A stretch of 47,040 nucleotides of DNA from positions 1-47,040 of the forward strand of contig JADHWN010000014.1 of NCBI GenBank assembly GCA_016783455.1, given 5' to 3'. The stretch is from Candidatus Bathyarchaeota archaeon (lineage in GTDB: Archaea; Thermoproteota; Bathyarchaeia; TCS64). The notes beneath the pieces are model-generated. The model had not been told where the DNA came from, made no database searches, and worked only from the letters and a program-made list of their open reading frames with translations. Positions 1 through 6,534 of the stretch are shown here, in pieces. The position numbers and the translations under genes were made by a program. The first letter of the stretch is position 1. Every line of letters begins with the position of its first letter.

Positions 1-1
1 G

Positions 2-181
2 GGGGAAGTGGGAGAGGGAGTCGAAGGCGTACAAGGCCTCCAACCGCCCCTTCTCCATGATCTCTACTAGGGCCTCCGTCTGTCCGTGGATGCTCTCCTC
101 GTCCAGTGTATTCCTCAGCATCCAGGTGTGGACGTGGCAGTCTATGACACGCGAATCCGCCAACTCCGAGAGCCCCAACAT
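2..181 (-). CDS. Amidohydrolase / TatD-like metal-dependent hydrolase, N-terminal fragment
   Basis: The first 60 residues run off the left edge. Residues 11-19 read RVIDCHVHT, the first metal-binding HxH strand of the amidohydrolase superfamily, which opens the TIM barrel. The ATG at 181 was chosen because the reading frame begins there and a TATA-like TATTTACG lies about 30 nt upstream, giving a very short leader. It is divergent from the sulfatase-fold gene at 279. Substrate cannot be named from the fragment; amidohydrolase-2 and TatD families are both possible. Confidence 0.7.
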   Translation of the reverse strand, partial: MLGLSELADSRVIDCHVHTWMLRNTLDEESIHGQTEALVEIMEKGRLEALYAFDSLSHFP

Positions 182-278
182 GATCACTGTCTGTTTATCA
201 TGACTTCTGAGCGTAAATAGTTAGCCACTTACCGAGCGTGCGAACTTATATCGAGTGGGTAACTATGTCGGTTGAGGG

Positions 279-1694
279 ATGGATAGTTTGAACGTCATAC
301 TTCTGGTCATAGACACCCTCCGGCCCGATCACCTGGGCTGCTACGGGTACCACCGCGAGACCTCCCCCAACATCGACAGGCTCGCGGGGGAGGGCGTCGT
401 CTTCGAGAGCGCATACGCCAGCGACGTCCCCACCCAGCCCTCGTTCACCTCCATGTTCACTGGGCTCAGGGGGATCCACAACGGCATCGTCTCCCACAGC
501 ATCACCGAGAGCCTCTCCGAGGAGATCCCCGTCTTCCCCGAGGTCCTGGCCCGTAACGGGGTCACCACGGCTGCTGTGAGCACCCTCTACACGATGAGGA
601 GGTGGTTCGCCCGGGGCTTCAAGGAGTACTACAACCCGGCGGCGGGGGACCGTCGTAAGCTGCAGCAGGTGGACGCCGAGGAGGTGAACGCCGTCGCCAT
701 CCCCTGGATAGAGCGTCACAGGGGCGAGGACTTCTTCCTTTTCCTCCACTACTGGGACCCCCATGGCCTCTACATGCCCCCGGACGAGTATAAGCGCCTT
801 TTCTACGACGGGGACGAGTGTGACCCCGAGAACCACAGCCTCGACGCCCTGAAGGCCAGCCCCATCTGGTCGTTCACCAAGAAGCAGGTGGACGCCATAG
901 GGCCGGACATCACCGACATCGAGTACGTCATCGCCCAGTACGACGGCGAGATAAGGTACGCCGACGACCAGGTCCAGCTGCTCCTCGACGCCCTGGACGA
1001 CAACGGCATAGCGGAAGAGACCGCCGTCATCCTGACCTCGGACCACGGCGAGAGCCTCGGGGAGCACGACTTCTACTTCGACCACTTCGAGGTCTACGAC
1101 ACCACCATCCACGTCCCCCTGATCGTGAAGTACCCCCAGGGGGCACCCAGCGGAGCAAGGGTGGGGGGCACAGTCCAGTCAACGACGAGCATAGCCCCCA
1201 CAGTCCTCAACCTCTTCGGCCTTGACGCCCCGGAGAGCATGAATGGCGGGGACCTCGTCGGGATGGCCAACGGGGATGAGAGCACCCCCGGGGAGGTCTA
1301 CTCGAACCAGGGGCTCTGGACGGCGAAGAGGGCGGTCATCTCCGACGGATGGAAGCTCATCAGGACCCTCCACAAGGCGTTCTGGGACACCCCGGAGACG
1401 GAGCTGTTCAACCTGGCTGTGGACCCCATGGAGACCCGGAACCTGGCCGTGGAGGAGCCCGAGGCCGTCGACAGGCTTGAGCTCAGGATGGCGAGGTGGC
1501 TCAGGGAGGAGCTGGGGGGCGGGGCAGACCCCTTGGAGTTGATGGTGAGCCGCGGCCTCCCCGTCTACGCGTGGGTGGAGATAGTCTCCAAGCAGACGGG
1601 CCTCTACGAGTCCTACGAGGACTGGAGGACGCGGGTCGACAGGGGTGAGGTCCCGGAGAGCCGGCGCCGGGAGACGAGCGCGCCGCGCTGGTAG
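279..1694 (+). CDS. Sulfatase-fold hydrolase (alkaline phosphatase superfamily) without the formylglycine motif
   Basis: A 471-residue sulfatase-family protein. The N-terminus NVILLVIDTLRPDHLGCYGY carries the first metal-binding Asp (D12), TSDHGESLGEHD holds the second metal Asp-His pair, and the typical NIDRLAGEGV helix is present. The position that is Cys or Ser in true sulfatases (C/S-x-P-x-R, converted to formylglycine) reads T52-Q-P-S-F here, so the nucleophile is probably a plain threonine, as in nucleotide phosphodiesterases and related enzymes of the superfamily. No signal peptide is visible, so it is probably cytoplasmic. A TATA-like element (cttatatc, 244-251) lies about 30 nt before the ATG. 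Real substrate unknown; a phospho- or sulfo-ester is likely. The family call is firm, the activity is not. Confidence 0.88.
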   Translation: MDSLNVILLVIDTLRPDHLGCYGYHRETSPNIDRLAGEGVVFESAYASDVPTQPSFTSMFTGLRGIHNGIVSHSITESLSEEIPVFPEVLARNGVTTAAVSTLYTMRRWFARGFKEYYNPAAGDRRKLQQVDAEEVNAVAIPWIERHRGEDFFLFLHYWDPHGLYMPPDEYKRLFYDGDECDPENHSLDALKASPIWSFTKKQVDAIGPDITDIEYVIAQYDGEIRYADDQVQLLLDALDDNGIAEETAVILTSDHGESLGEHDFYFDHFEVYDTTIHVPLIVKYPQGAPSGARVGGTVQSTTSIAPTVLNLFGLDAPESMNGGDLVGMANGDESTPGEVYSNQGLWTAKRAVISDGWKLIRTLHKAFWDTPETELFNLAVDPMETRNLAVEEPEAVDRLELRMARWLREELGGGADPLELMVSRGLPVYAWVEIVSKQTGLYESYEDWRTRVDRGEVPESRRRETSAPRW

Positions 1695-1874
1695 TCACCC
1701 TGTGACTGACTACGAATGTGACTGGAGGCCTGACTCTGTCGATGCGCGCGCCTACGCGTAATAGCTTATATCCTGCTGTGGTGTATGGTTATTTGGACGG
1801 TGGGGTGTCGATAGAGAAAGTAATCTCTTCTGAATCCGCGCTCCCCCCCGATCGGGAGTGCGCATAGCTCCCCA

Positions 1875-1889
1875 TTTTTCTTAAAAAAA
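1875..1889 (-). terminator. Oligo-T terminator region between convergent genes
   Basis: The plus strand has ATTTTTC followed by TTAAAAAAAG. Read on the minus strand this puts a T7 run a few bases after the stop of the FAH gene, and the T5 run on the plus strand follows the sulfatase-fold gene. Oligo-T tracts act as archaeal terminators, so the site may serve both converging transcripts. Confidence 0.5.
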
Positions 1890-1892
1890 GGT

Positions 1893-2753
1893 TTAGGGGC
1901 GGGTGTGCTCCTTGACGTCCCAGATCCGCTTGTGTGGGTCCACGACGTTGAACGACAGCCGCCCAATCCTCTCTATCTCCATCTCACAGACGTCCCCGTC
2001 CTGGAGGGGGCCCAGACCGTGGTGGTTGGTCCCGCAGGCCATGACGTCCCCTGGGCTCAGGGTGCAGATCTCGGAGAGGAACTTTATCTTCGCCGGCAGG
2101 TCGTGGCTCATGTCGTCTGTGTTGTAGTCCTGGCGGAGCTCCCCGTTCACCCAGAGCTTGATGGCCAGGTCGTAGGGGTCCGGTATCTCGTCCTTGGTGA
2201 CCAGGCAGGGCCCCACGGGGCCGAAGCCGTCGAAGCTCTTCTGGGGCCAGAAGCCGCTGACGTCGGGGACAGCCCTGGCGGAGACGTCGCACATGGTGGT
2301 GTACCCGAAGACGCCGTCCATGGCCTCGTCCCCGGAGACGTCCTTCAGTGTCTTGCCGAAGACGACGGCCAGCTCGGCCTCGTGGTTGAAGATGCGGGCC
2401 AGGTGGTGGGGCAGGGTGACGGTGTCCCCGTCTCCGCAGATGGAGGTCCAGCCCTTCAGGAAGAAGTCGAGGGGGCGCTTCCGTCCCTCGCCCTCGCCGT
2501 AGCCGCCGACTCCGCAGAGGAATAGCCCTGGCTTGGGCACCGGCTGGCGGAGGCGTACGTCGCCCACTGGGATTCCCTTCCTCTCCAGGGCCTTCTCCAG
2601 GCTGGGCTTGAGCCCCTCGTAGCCCTTTATGAAGCCCTCTAGGAGGAGCTGGGGTGTCTGGGCCTCGATGCCCTTGAGCTCTTCGCTTATGTCGATGACC
2701 CGGTCGCCCTTGAGGAGGCCGGGCTTGAAATCGTCGTAGAATACGAACTTCAT
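1893..2753 (-). CDS. Fumarylacetoacetate hydrolase (FAH) family enzyme
   Basis: A 286-residue protein of usual length for the FAH/2-hydroxyhepta-diene-dioate isomerase family, which cleaves or isomerises 2-oxo-acids with a Mg2+/Mn2+ ion. The metal site is recognisable: FNHEAELAVV gives the two glutamates and TTMCDVSAR the aspartate. The C-terminal half has the family's GDVMACGTNHHGLGP stretch, close to the usual GTPxGVG turn. A TATA-like TAATATATGG (about 2789-2797) precedes the ATG with a short leader. It is convergent with the sulfatase-fold gene and has no obvious pathway partner here, so the substrate (acylpyruvate, ureidoglycolate-like or catechol meta-cleavage product) remains open. Confidence 0.9.
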   Translation of the reverse strand: MKFVFYDDFKPGLLKGDRVIDISEELKGIEAQTPQLLLEGFIKGYEGLKPSLEKALERKGIPVGDVRLRQPVPKPGLFLCGVGGYGEGEGRKRPLDFFLKGWTSICGDGDTVTLPHHLARIFNHEAELAVVFGKTLKDVSGDEAMDGVFGYTTMCDVSARAVPDVSGFWPQKSFDGFGPVGPCLVTKDEIPDPYDLAIKLWVNGELRQDYNTDDMSHDLPAKIKFLSEICTLSPGDVMACGTNHHGLGPLQDGDVCEMEIERIGRLSFNVVDPHKRIWDVKEHTRP

Positions 2754-2937
2754 CTATCGTACCTCAGGGATGAATGCCCCTTATCCATATATTACCTTGC
2801 ATCCGCCGGGCCCGCGTGACCGTAGTGGACTCGACCGTGAGTAGTCAAGGTATTCCTCCCTGGAGCGGACTGGTTTTCAGTAGATTTTGGGCTTTCTCGT
2901 GTCCTGGACACGGTTTTTCGGGGTGCTTCGCCGGGGT

Positions 2938-3048
2938 CTAGATGAGCCTCATCAGCCCGAGGCAGACCAGGAGGAACGTGGCCTGTATGAGGATGACAAG
3001 CCGGGACTCTTTGAGGTCTCGCGCGTGTGGTCTCCTTTTCTGGGTCAT
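2938..3048 (-). CDS. Small single-span membrane protein, 36 aa
   Basis: A 36-residue ORF: a basic, polar N-terminus (MTQKRRPHARDLKESR) followed by one hydrophobic helix (about residues 17-34, VILIQATFLLVCLGLMRL). The TATA-like TTATAA at 3075-3080 lies about 28 nt from the ATG at 3048, which fits a leaderless mRNA and supports expression. The positive N-terminus predicts an inside N-terminus. The layout resembles Sec61-beta in outline only; I do not recognise the family. No neighbour explains it. It is short, so confidence is moderate. Confidence 0.5.
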   Translation of the reverse strand: MTQKRRPHARDLKESRLVILIQATFLLVCLGLMRLI

Positions 3049-3074
3049 GTTTCACTCGCTTACGCCTGCTCCCC

Positions 3075-3080
3075 TTATAA
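3075..3080 (-). promoter_or_regulatory. TATA-like box for the 36-aa protein
   Basis: TTATAA on the minus strand, centred about 29 nt before the ATG at 3048, the spacing expected when archaeal transcription starts at or next to the start codon. Confidence 0.45.
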
Positions 3081-3225
3081 GTGGATGGGGAATGAGGTTA
3101 TGAACCCAGGATACTGCCCCAGATCACTGTATATGCGGGTTGTGGGGGCCTTCTGCGCTCTCTGGGGGCGTGCGCGCGACCCTTTATATGCGACGCTCTT
3201 TTACTTTTAAGTTAGGTGAAACGGT

Positions 3226-3597
3226 TTGGCGACTATTAGCTATGTGAGGATCTACGGGCCTCCGATTATGAAGGCGATCAGGGAGCTGGAGAAGCTGGCT
3301 GTGGACATGCCTGAGACGTGCATCATGGATACGATACTGGCCAACGCCCCCGATCTGGACTCCTACCGGTCGGATCCCGGGGCCACCGCGGACTACTTCC
3401 ACTCGATTCCCATCAACGTCAAGATTGAGCGGTGCGGTAACATCATCAGCAGGTCGGGTGAGAAGCTGGGGGAGCACGACTTCTTTTTCGAGTGGTTCAC
3501 GGAGCCGACGCAGAGCCAGTTAAACGATCTGATAGAGGCCATAGACGAGAAGCTGGCGCCGCTGGGATGCAGGTACACGCTGACGACGAAGAGCTAA
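3226..3597 (+). CDS. Conserved-looking hypothetical protein, 123 aa
   Basis: Soluble 123-residue protein starting with TTG (3226); a TATA-like TTTATATG (3182-3189) lies about 40 nt upstream and GGTGA (3215-3219) may act as a ribosome binding site. The sequence is balanced in composition and reads VRIYGPPIMKAIRELEKLAV at the N-terminus and HDFFFEWFTEPTQSQLNDLI near the C-terminus. I do not recognise the family and no catalytic motif is visible. It ends in a T-rich terminator and marks the left edge of the accessory island. Confidence 0.65.
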   Translation: MATISYVRIYGPPIMKAIRELEKLAVDMPETCIMDTILANAPDLDSYRSDPGATADYFHSIPINVKIERCGNIISRSGEKLGEHDFFFEWFTEPTQSQLNDLIEAIDEKLAPLGCRYTLTTKS

Positions 3598-3600
3598 CCT

Positions 3601-3620
3601 ATTTTTACCCTTTTTTTTAT
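3601..3620 (+). terminator. T-rich terminator after the 123-aa gene
   Basis: ATTTTTACCC followed by T8 directly after the stop codon at 3597; oligo-T runs of this kind terminate archaeal transcription. Confidence 0.55.
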
Positions 3621-3732
3621 CAGGCCGCCTGTGGAGCACTGTCTTCCTGACGTGAACAAGTTTTTCCCTAGGGGGTGGCGTGTCTGCTGTGAAGAGCCAT
3701 GATCGCTTATGGCTCCCTCGCGCGGGGTCTGT

Positions 3733-3842
3733 GCGTCCCTCTTCGTTTAGGGGATGTCTGGAAGGATGACGTCCTTTACGGGCTTGACGTACCTTTCGAG
3801 GCCGTGGAGGACCTCGCGGAGGCTGATCCAGATGGTGGCGAT
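3733..3842 (-). pseudogene. Remnant of a VapC (PIN-domain) toxin
   Basis: Read on the minus strand, this stretch gives ISLREVLHGLERYVKPVKDV and then, after a stop, TKRDA. The intact VapC at 5803-6189 has ISLHEILYGLEKYAKPIKDV ... TKRDA at the same spacing, so this is a decayed paralogue: the tyrosine codon of the LPYTKRD segment has become an in-frame stop (taa), and the flanks no longer align. It sits just left of the most degraded tRNA remnant (3894), as expected for an old cargo unit at the far end of the array. The 85-residue plus-strand reading frame across it is a shadow. Confidence 0.75.
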
Positions 3843-3893
3843 GTACCCGGAATTTGCATGGTCTGGCTTGTGAAGAGTGGATTGGTAGACCGG

Positions 3894-3929
3894 AATTTAT
3901 TTGGCCTCACATCGGAAGGCTTGGGTCAG
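3894..3929 (-). repeat. Highly degraded tRNA-Gln 3'-end remnant
   Basis: Ungapped alignment with the 36-nt core of the other copies (acceptor to anticodon stem) keeps 24 of 36 positions, including GGTAG at one end and TCGGAAGG at the other. Read as tRNA it would still encode A-CCA at the 3' end. It is the most distant and most decayed copy, next to the VapC remnant. Confidence 0.5.
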
Positions 3930-4017
3930 ATCCTCCGTATAATGAGGGGGTTGTAGGGTTTGAGGGCCTGGGATGGCACGGTATCAGTTAATAGAATCGT
4001 GGGTTCCATGTCCATTC

Positions 4018-5364
4018 ATGGTTCGGGGCAGGGGGCTGAGACTGGTGGTCTTCGACATGGCCGGGACCACAGTAGACGACAGGGTAGACGGCGTCCCCCT
4101 TGTCCTGAGGAGCTACGACGACGCCTTTTGGAGTTGTGGCGTGGAGGTCCCGATGGAAGTGCTCAACGAGCAGAGGGGGAGGGACAAGTGGACGGTGATA
4201 AGGGAGCTTGGGGGCGGGGACGCCGAGGAGATCTACTCACGCTTCAACGCCGTGCTCCTCGCCAACGCTGACCGGGTCCGGGAGGTCCGGGGCGCAAGCG
4301 GGGCCTTCCGCTTCCTGAGGCGCCACGGGGTCAAGGTGGCCCTGAACACCGGGTTCCCCCGGGAGGTGGCGGAGGCGATCATCGGCCATCTCGCTTGGGA
4401 GGGGGCGGGGCTCATTGACTCTTGGACGTGCTCCGAGGCCGTGGGGAGGAGCAGGCCCGACCCGGCGATGATCGACGCCCTGATGAGGGATCTGGGCGTG
4501 GGTGACCCTTCCGCCGTGATGAAGGTGGACGACACCGCGACGGGCATAGAGGAGGGGCTGAACGCTGGCGCCGTCACCCTTGGCGTCCTGACGGGGACCC
4601 AGACGAGGGAGAGGCTCCTCAGGGCTCGGCCTCACGGCATACTTGAGAGCGTGAGGGACCTCCCGTCCTACCTTAGGGCCGGGGATATGTCTGATCTGTT
4701 CTCTCCCGTGTGGGGCGGGAATCTGGCTCACGGTGCTCTATACCGGTTATCCGTGGTAGCCCGGGCGAGATTCGGACTCGCGTCGGAGGGTCCAGGGGCG
4801 TCTCCTTCTGTGGGGTCTATCCTGTTTCGCGTGGTGGTCCTGAACCCCGTGTTTATGATGTTGGTGTTTCTCGAGGAGGGGGGGCCGTTCGGTGGGGTGG
4901 CCAAGGGCGGACGTCCGTGGTGCGTACGCTGTTTAGAGGAGCCTCCGGATTGCCTCGGCTGTGCTCCAGACCTCGATGATCCCCTCGTCCCTTATGGTGT
5001 CGAAGTGGCGGTCGTTGGTGATGAGGGTGGCGCCCGTCTGGAGGCAGGTGGTGGCGTGGAGGACGTCGGCGGGGTCCTCCGTGCCCATAATGTTCCTGCA
5101 GGCGGCGATGTACCTCTCCTGGACGTCCACGATGTCCATCTTGGAGATGAGGGCGTGGAGGAGGAGGGAGGCGGTCTCGGACCTGAAGGCCTCGGCGTAT
5201 CGGGCCATCTCCTCAGCCAGGAACTCGTTGCCCACCAGGCCTATGTCCTTGTCCCGGATCATCTCCAGGATGAGCCTGAGGGTGGCCGTCTCCTTTGTGG
5301 GGTCCTTGATTGCGGAGACGAAGACGTTGTTATCGAGGAGGAAGGTCCCCGCGTCTGGATCTGA
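4018..5364 (+). CDS. Phosphonatase-like HAD-superfamily hydrolase with lost natural stop
   Basis: Residues 1 to about 220 form a complete HAD hydrolase: motif I VVFDMAGTTVDD with the nucleophile Asp and catalytic Asp replaced by Ala-Gly spacing typical of phosphonatases, a cap region, motif II around ALNTGF, and motif III/IV RPDPAMID ... MKVDDTATGIEEGLNAG. Such enzymes are about 230 residues and dephosphorylate or cleave C-P bonds of small molecules. ATG 4018 was chosen over the frame start at 3973 because TTAATAG (3987-3993) lies about 27 nt upstream. The frame then runs through the tRNA remnant at 4755 (read as ARFGLASEG) and antisense to the VapC gene, to a stop at 5364. The native C-terminus and stop were evidently replaced when the next unit joined, giving a long non-native tail (about residues 230-448). 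Confidence 0.75.
   Translation: MVRGRGLRLVVFDMAGTTVDDRVDGVPLVLRSYDDAFWSCGVEVPMEVLNEQRGRDKWTVIRELGGGDAEEIYSRFNAVLLANADRVREVRGASGAFRFLRRHGVKVALNTGFPREVAEAIIGHLAWEGAGLIDSWTCSEAVGRSRPDPAMIDALMRDLGVGDPSAVMKVDDTATGIEEGLNAGAVTLGVLTGTQTRERLLRARPHGILESVRDLPSYLRAGDMSDLFSPVWGGNLAHGALYRLSVVARARFGLASEGPGASPSVGSILFRVVVLNPVFMMLVFLEEGGPFGGVAKGGRPWCVRCLEEPPDCLGCAPDLDDPLVPYGVEVAVVGDEGGARLEAGGGVEDVGGVLRAHNVPAGGDVPLLDVHDVHLGDEGVEEEGGGLGPEGLGVSGHLLSQELVAHQAYVLVPDHLQDEPEGGRLLCGVLDCGDEDVVIEEEGPRVWI
4755..4794 (-). repeat. tRNA-Gln 3'-end remnant (unit A boundary)
   Basis: From the discriminator base to the anticodon loop 37 of 38 positions match the intact tRNA-Gln; similarity is lost after TCCA. Read as tRNA, the discriminator A is followed by an encoded CCA, which the intact gene lacks. 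The AbrB/VapC pair lies to the right. Confidence 0.85.
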
Positions 5365-5373
5365 TCTTGTCAT
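4933..5373 (-). CDS. PIN-domain ribonuclease, VapC-type toxin
   Basis: A 146-residue PIN protein. The acidic metal-binding residues are visible: FLLDNNVFVSAI (first Asp), the central EFLAEEM region, TEDPADVLHATTC (third Asp) and LITNDRHFD (last Asp). VapC toxins are Mg2+-dependent endoribonucleases, often cutting tRNA or rRNA. The start overlaps the end of the AbrB-type gene by 44 nt, so the two are co-translated and form a toxin-antitoxin pair. It is a cargo unit between the tRNA remnants at 4755 and 5751. Confidence 0.85.
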   Translation of the reverse strand: MTRSDPDAGTFLLDNNVFVSAIKDPTKETATLRLILEMIRDKDIGLVGNEFLAEEMARYAEAFRSETASLLLHALISKMDIVDVQERYIAACRNIMGTEDPADVLHATTCLQTGATLITNDRHFDTIRDEGIIEVWSTAEAIRRLL

Positions 5374-5599
5374 TTATCTCCTTCCTGATGGACTTGGCCA
5401 GCTCCTCCACGGGGACGTCCGTGAGCTCCTCCTGGAGCCGTTGGGCCATCTCCTCGACGTCTATCTTCTGGAGTGTGATCTGGCCCTTCCCGTTGCTGGA
5501 GAGGAGGAACTGGGTCCTGCCCGTGATTCCGTGCTCGTCCCGTATCCTCTTGGGTATCACTATCCTGCCTGACCCGTCCGACTCCACCAATGATACCAT
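5330..5599 (-). CDS. AbrB/SpoVT-type DNA-binding antitoxin
   Basis: An 89-residue protein whose first half is a swapped-hairpin AbrB domain (GRIVIPKRIRDEHGITG, residues 11-27, then FLLSSNGKGQITLQ) and whose C-terminal helical half would clamp the PIN toxin. It precedes and overlaps the VapC gene, the usual antitoxin-first order. An inverted repeat overlaps its start codon (5594-5624) and probably serves autorepression. TTTATCTA (about 5631-5638) is the candidate TATA box. Confidence 0.85.
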   Translation of the reverse strand: MVSLVESDGSGRIVIPKRIRDEHGITGRTQFLLSSNGKGQITLQKIDVEEMAQRLQEELTDVPVEELAKSIRKEINDKIRSRRGDLPPR

Positions 5600-5624
5600 A
5601 ATACCACTGGTTTTGGTTATGGTA
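5594..5624 (-). promoter_or_regulatory. Inverted-repeat operator at the antitoxin start
   Basis: TACCATAA (5594-5601) and TTATGGTA (5617-5624) form a perfect 8-bp inverted repeat with a 15-nt spacer that covers the antitoxin ATG and the likely transcription start. Toxin-antitoxin operons are normally repressed by the antitoxin at such sites (inference). Confidence 0.5.
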
Positions 5625-5750
5625 AAATGGTAGATAAACTTTCCTGTGCGGGAGGACGTTCTTCACGGGCGATGCGTATATTTAGAGGCCGCGTAGGACC
5701 TAGCGCGCGATTGGGTGAAGACCAGGGATATCACGGCGAACGAACATTGT

Positions 5751-5785
5751 TGGCCTGGGCGAGATTCGACTCGCGTCGGAGGGTT
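5751..5785 (-). repeat. tRNA-Gln 3'-end remnant (unit B boundary)
   Basis: Matches the intact tRNA-Gln from the acceptor to the anticodon stem with two substitutions in the acceptor stem and one deleted base in the T loop. The second VapC gene ends 18 nt to its right. Confidence 0.8.
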
Positions 5786-5802
5786 ATGGGCCTCCGTCGG
5801 TG

Positions 5803-6189
5803 TTATGTGGCTGAGAAGAGCTTGAGGCCCATCTTCTCCAGGGGCTTTAAGTGCCTTACGTTGAATGTGAAGAGGGACGCACCGTGGTTGACGGCGATGG
5901 CGGCGATCATGGCGTCTGTTCTGCGGGTGGGCCTTCCGTCGGCTTCTGCGTCCGTCTCCATCCTTGCTGAGGTCTGGGCGTCCCTCTTCGTGTAGGGGAG
6001 GGCCGGGAGGAGGAGGACGTCCTTGATGGGCTTGGCGTACTTTTCGAGGCCGTACAGTATCTCGTGGAGGCTGATGGCGGTGGTGGCGACGTCTTCACTG
6101 CTGGACGTGATGGCTTCAAGGGCTTCGTCGCCCCTCTCCGAGTCCCTATCAAAGATCTCGATGAGGATGTCCGTGTCCAGGATGATCAT
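5803..6189 (-). CDS. vapC: PIN-domain VapC toxin
   Basis: A 128-residue classical VapC: MIILDTDILIEIFD gives the first Asp, TTAISLHEILYGLEKY the conserved Glu, RRTDAMIAAIAV the third Asp, and FTFNVRHLKPL the C-terminal site, where the usual fourth Asp is replaced by Asn. The start overlaps the VapB gene by 4 nt. A broken paralogue of this gene lies at 3733-3842, so the same toxin family entered the island at least twice or was duplicated there. Confidence 0.9.
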   Translation of the reverse strand: MIILDTDILIEIFDRDSERGDEALEAITSSSEDVATTAISLHEILYGLEKYAKPIKDVLLLPALPYTKRDAQTSARMETDAEADGRPTRRTDAMIAAIAVNHGASLFTFNVRHLKPLEKMGLKLFSAT

Positions 6190-6398
6190 TGCCTGCGCTC
6201 AGCCCTCGCCACGGACATCTCATTTAGCATCTGCTCCTTGTCGGTGAACTTGACGCAGCCCCTCAGGGTCTTAAGGGTCTCCTGGGGGTTGGGGCCGTCA
6301 GCGAGTCTGTTGAAGAGCTCGCTGAAGCTCTCGTCCTCGCGTTTGATGGTGAGGAGCTTCTCGTAGACCTCATTCCTGATGGTCAGCGTCTTAGTCAT
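6186..6398 (-). CDS. vapB: VapB-type antitoxin (DUF217-like)
   Basis: A 70-residue protein with a short ribbon-helix-like N-terminus (KTLTIRNEVYEKLLTIKRE) and the SFSELFNRL segment characteristic of archaeal VapB antitoxins of the UPF0330/DUF217 group; the charged C-terminus would wrap the toxin. It sits directly upstream of vapC with a 4-nt overlap. The AT-rich stretch 6415-6440 with TATATAAAC probably holds the promoter. Confidence 0.85.
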   Translation of the reverse strand: MTKTLTIRNEVYEKLLTIKREDESFSELFNRLADGPNPQETLKTLRGCVKFTDKEQMLNEMSVARAERRQ

Positions 6399-6477
6399 GG
6401 CGCACCGGGATGGGTGTGTTTAAACATGTATATAAACATAGTCGTGTCCCCAGCCCCATGCCAGTCCTGCGAAGATT

Positions 6478-6510
6478 GGTAGCCCGGGCGAGATTCGGCT
6501 CCTGTCGGGG
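6478..6510 (-). repeat. tRNA-Gln 3'-end remnant (unit C boundary)
   Basis: The first 18 bases after the discriminator match the intact tRNA exactly; the T loop and anticodon arm have several changes and a deletion. Encodes A-CCA when read as tRNA. The peptidase gene ends 25 nt to its right. Confidence 0.75.
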
Positions 6511-6534
6511 TATCCTGTTTATCCTGCGAGGGTG

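Noticed and set aside
246-1112. Long minus-strand reading frame (288 codons) opposite the sulfatase-fold gene
   Set aside because: Val/Gly/Glu-rich antisense shadow of a GC-rich gene; no motif and the plus strand encodes a clear family.
2938-3048. Sec61-beta (SecG homologue)
   Set aside because: Length and the residues before the helix do not match the family's conserved pattern; only the single-span layout is shared.
3699-3956. 85-codon plus-strand frame
   Set aside because: Runs antisense through the VapC remnant and into the degraded tRNA copy; no independent support.
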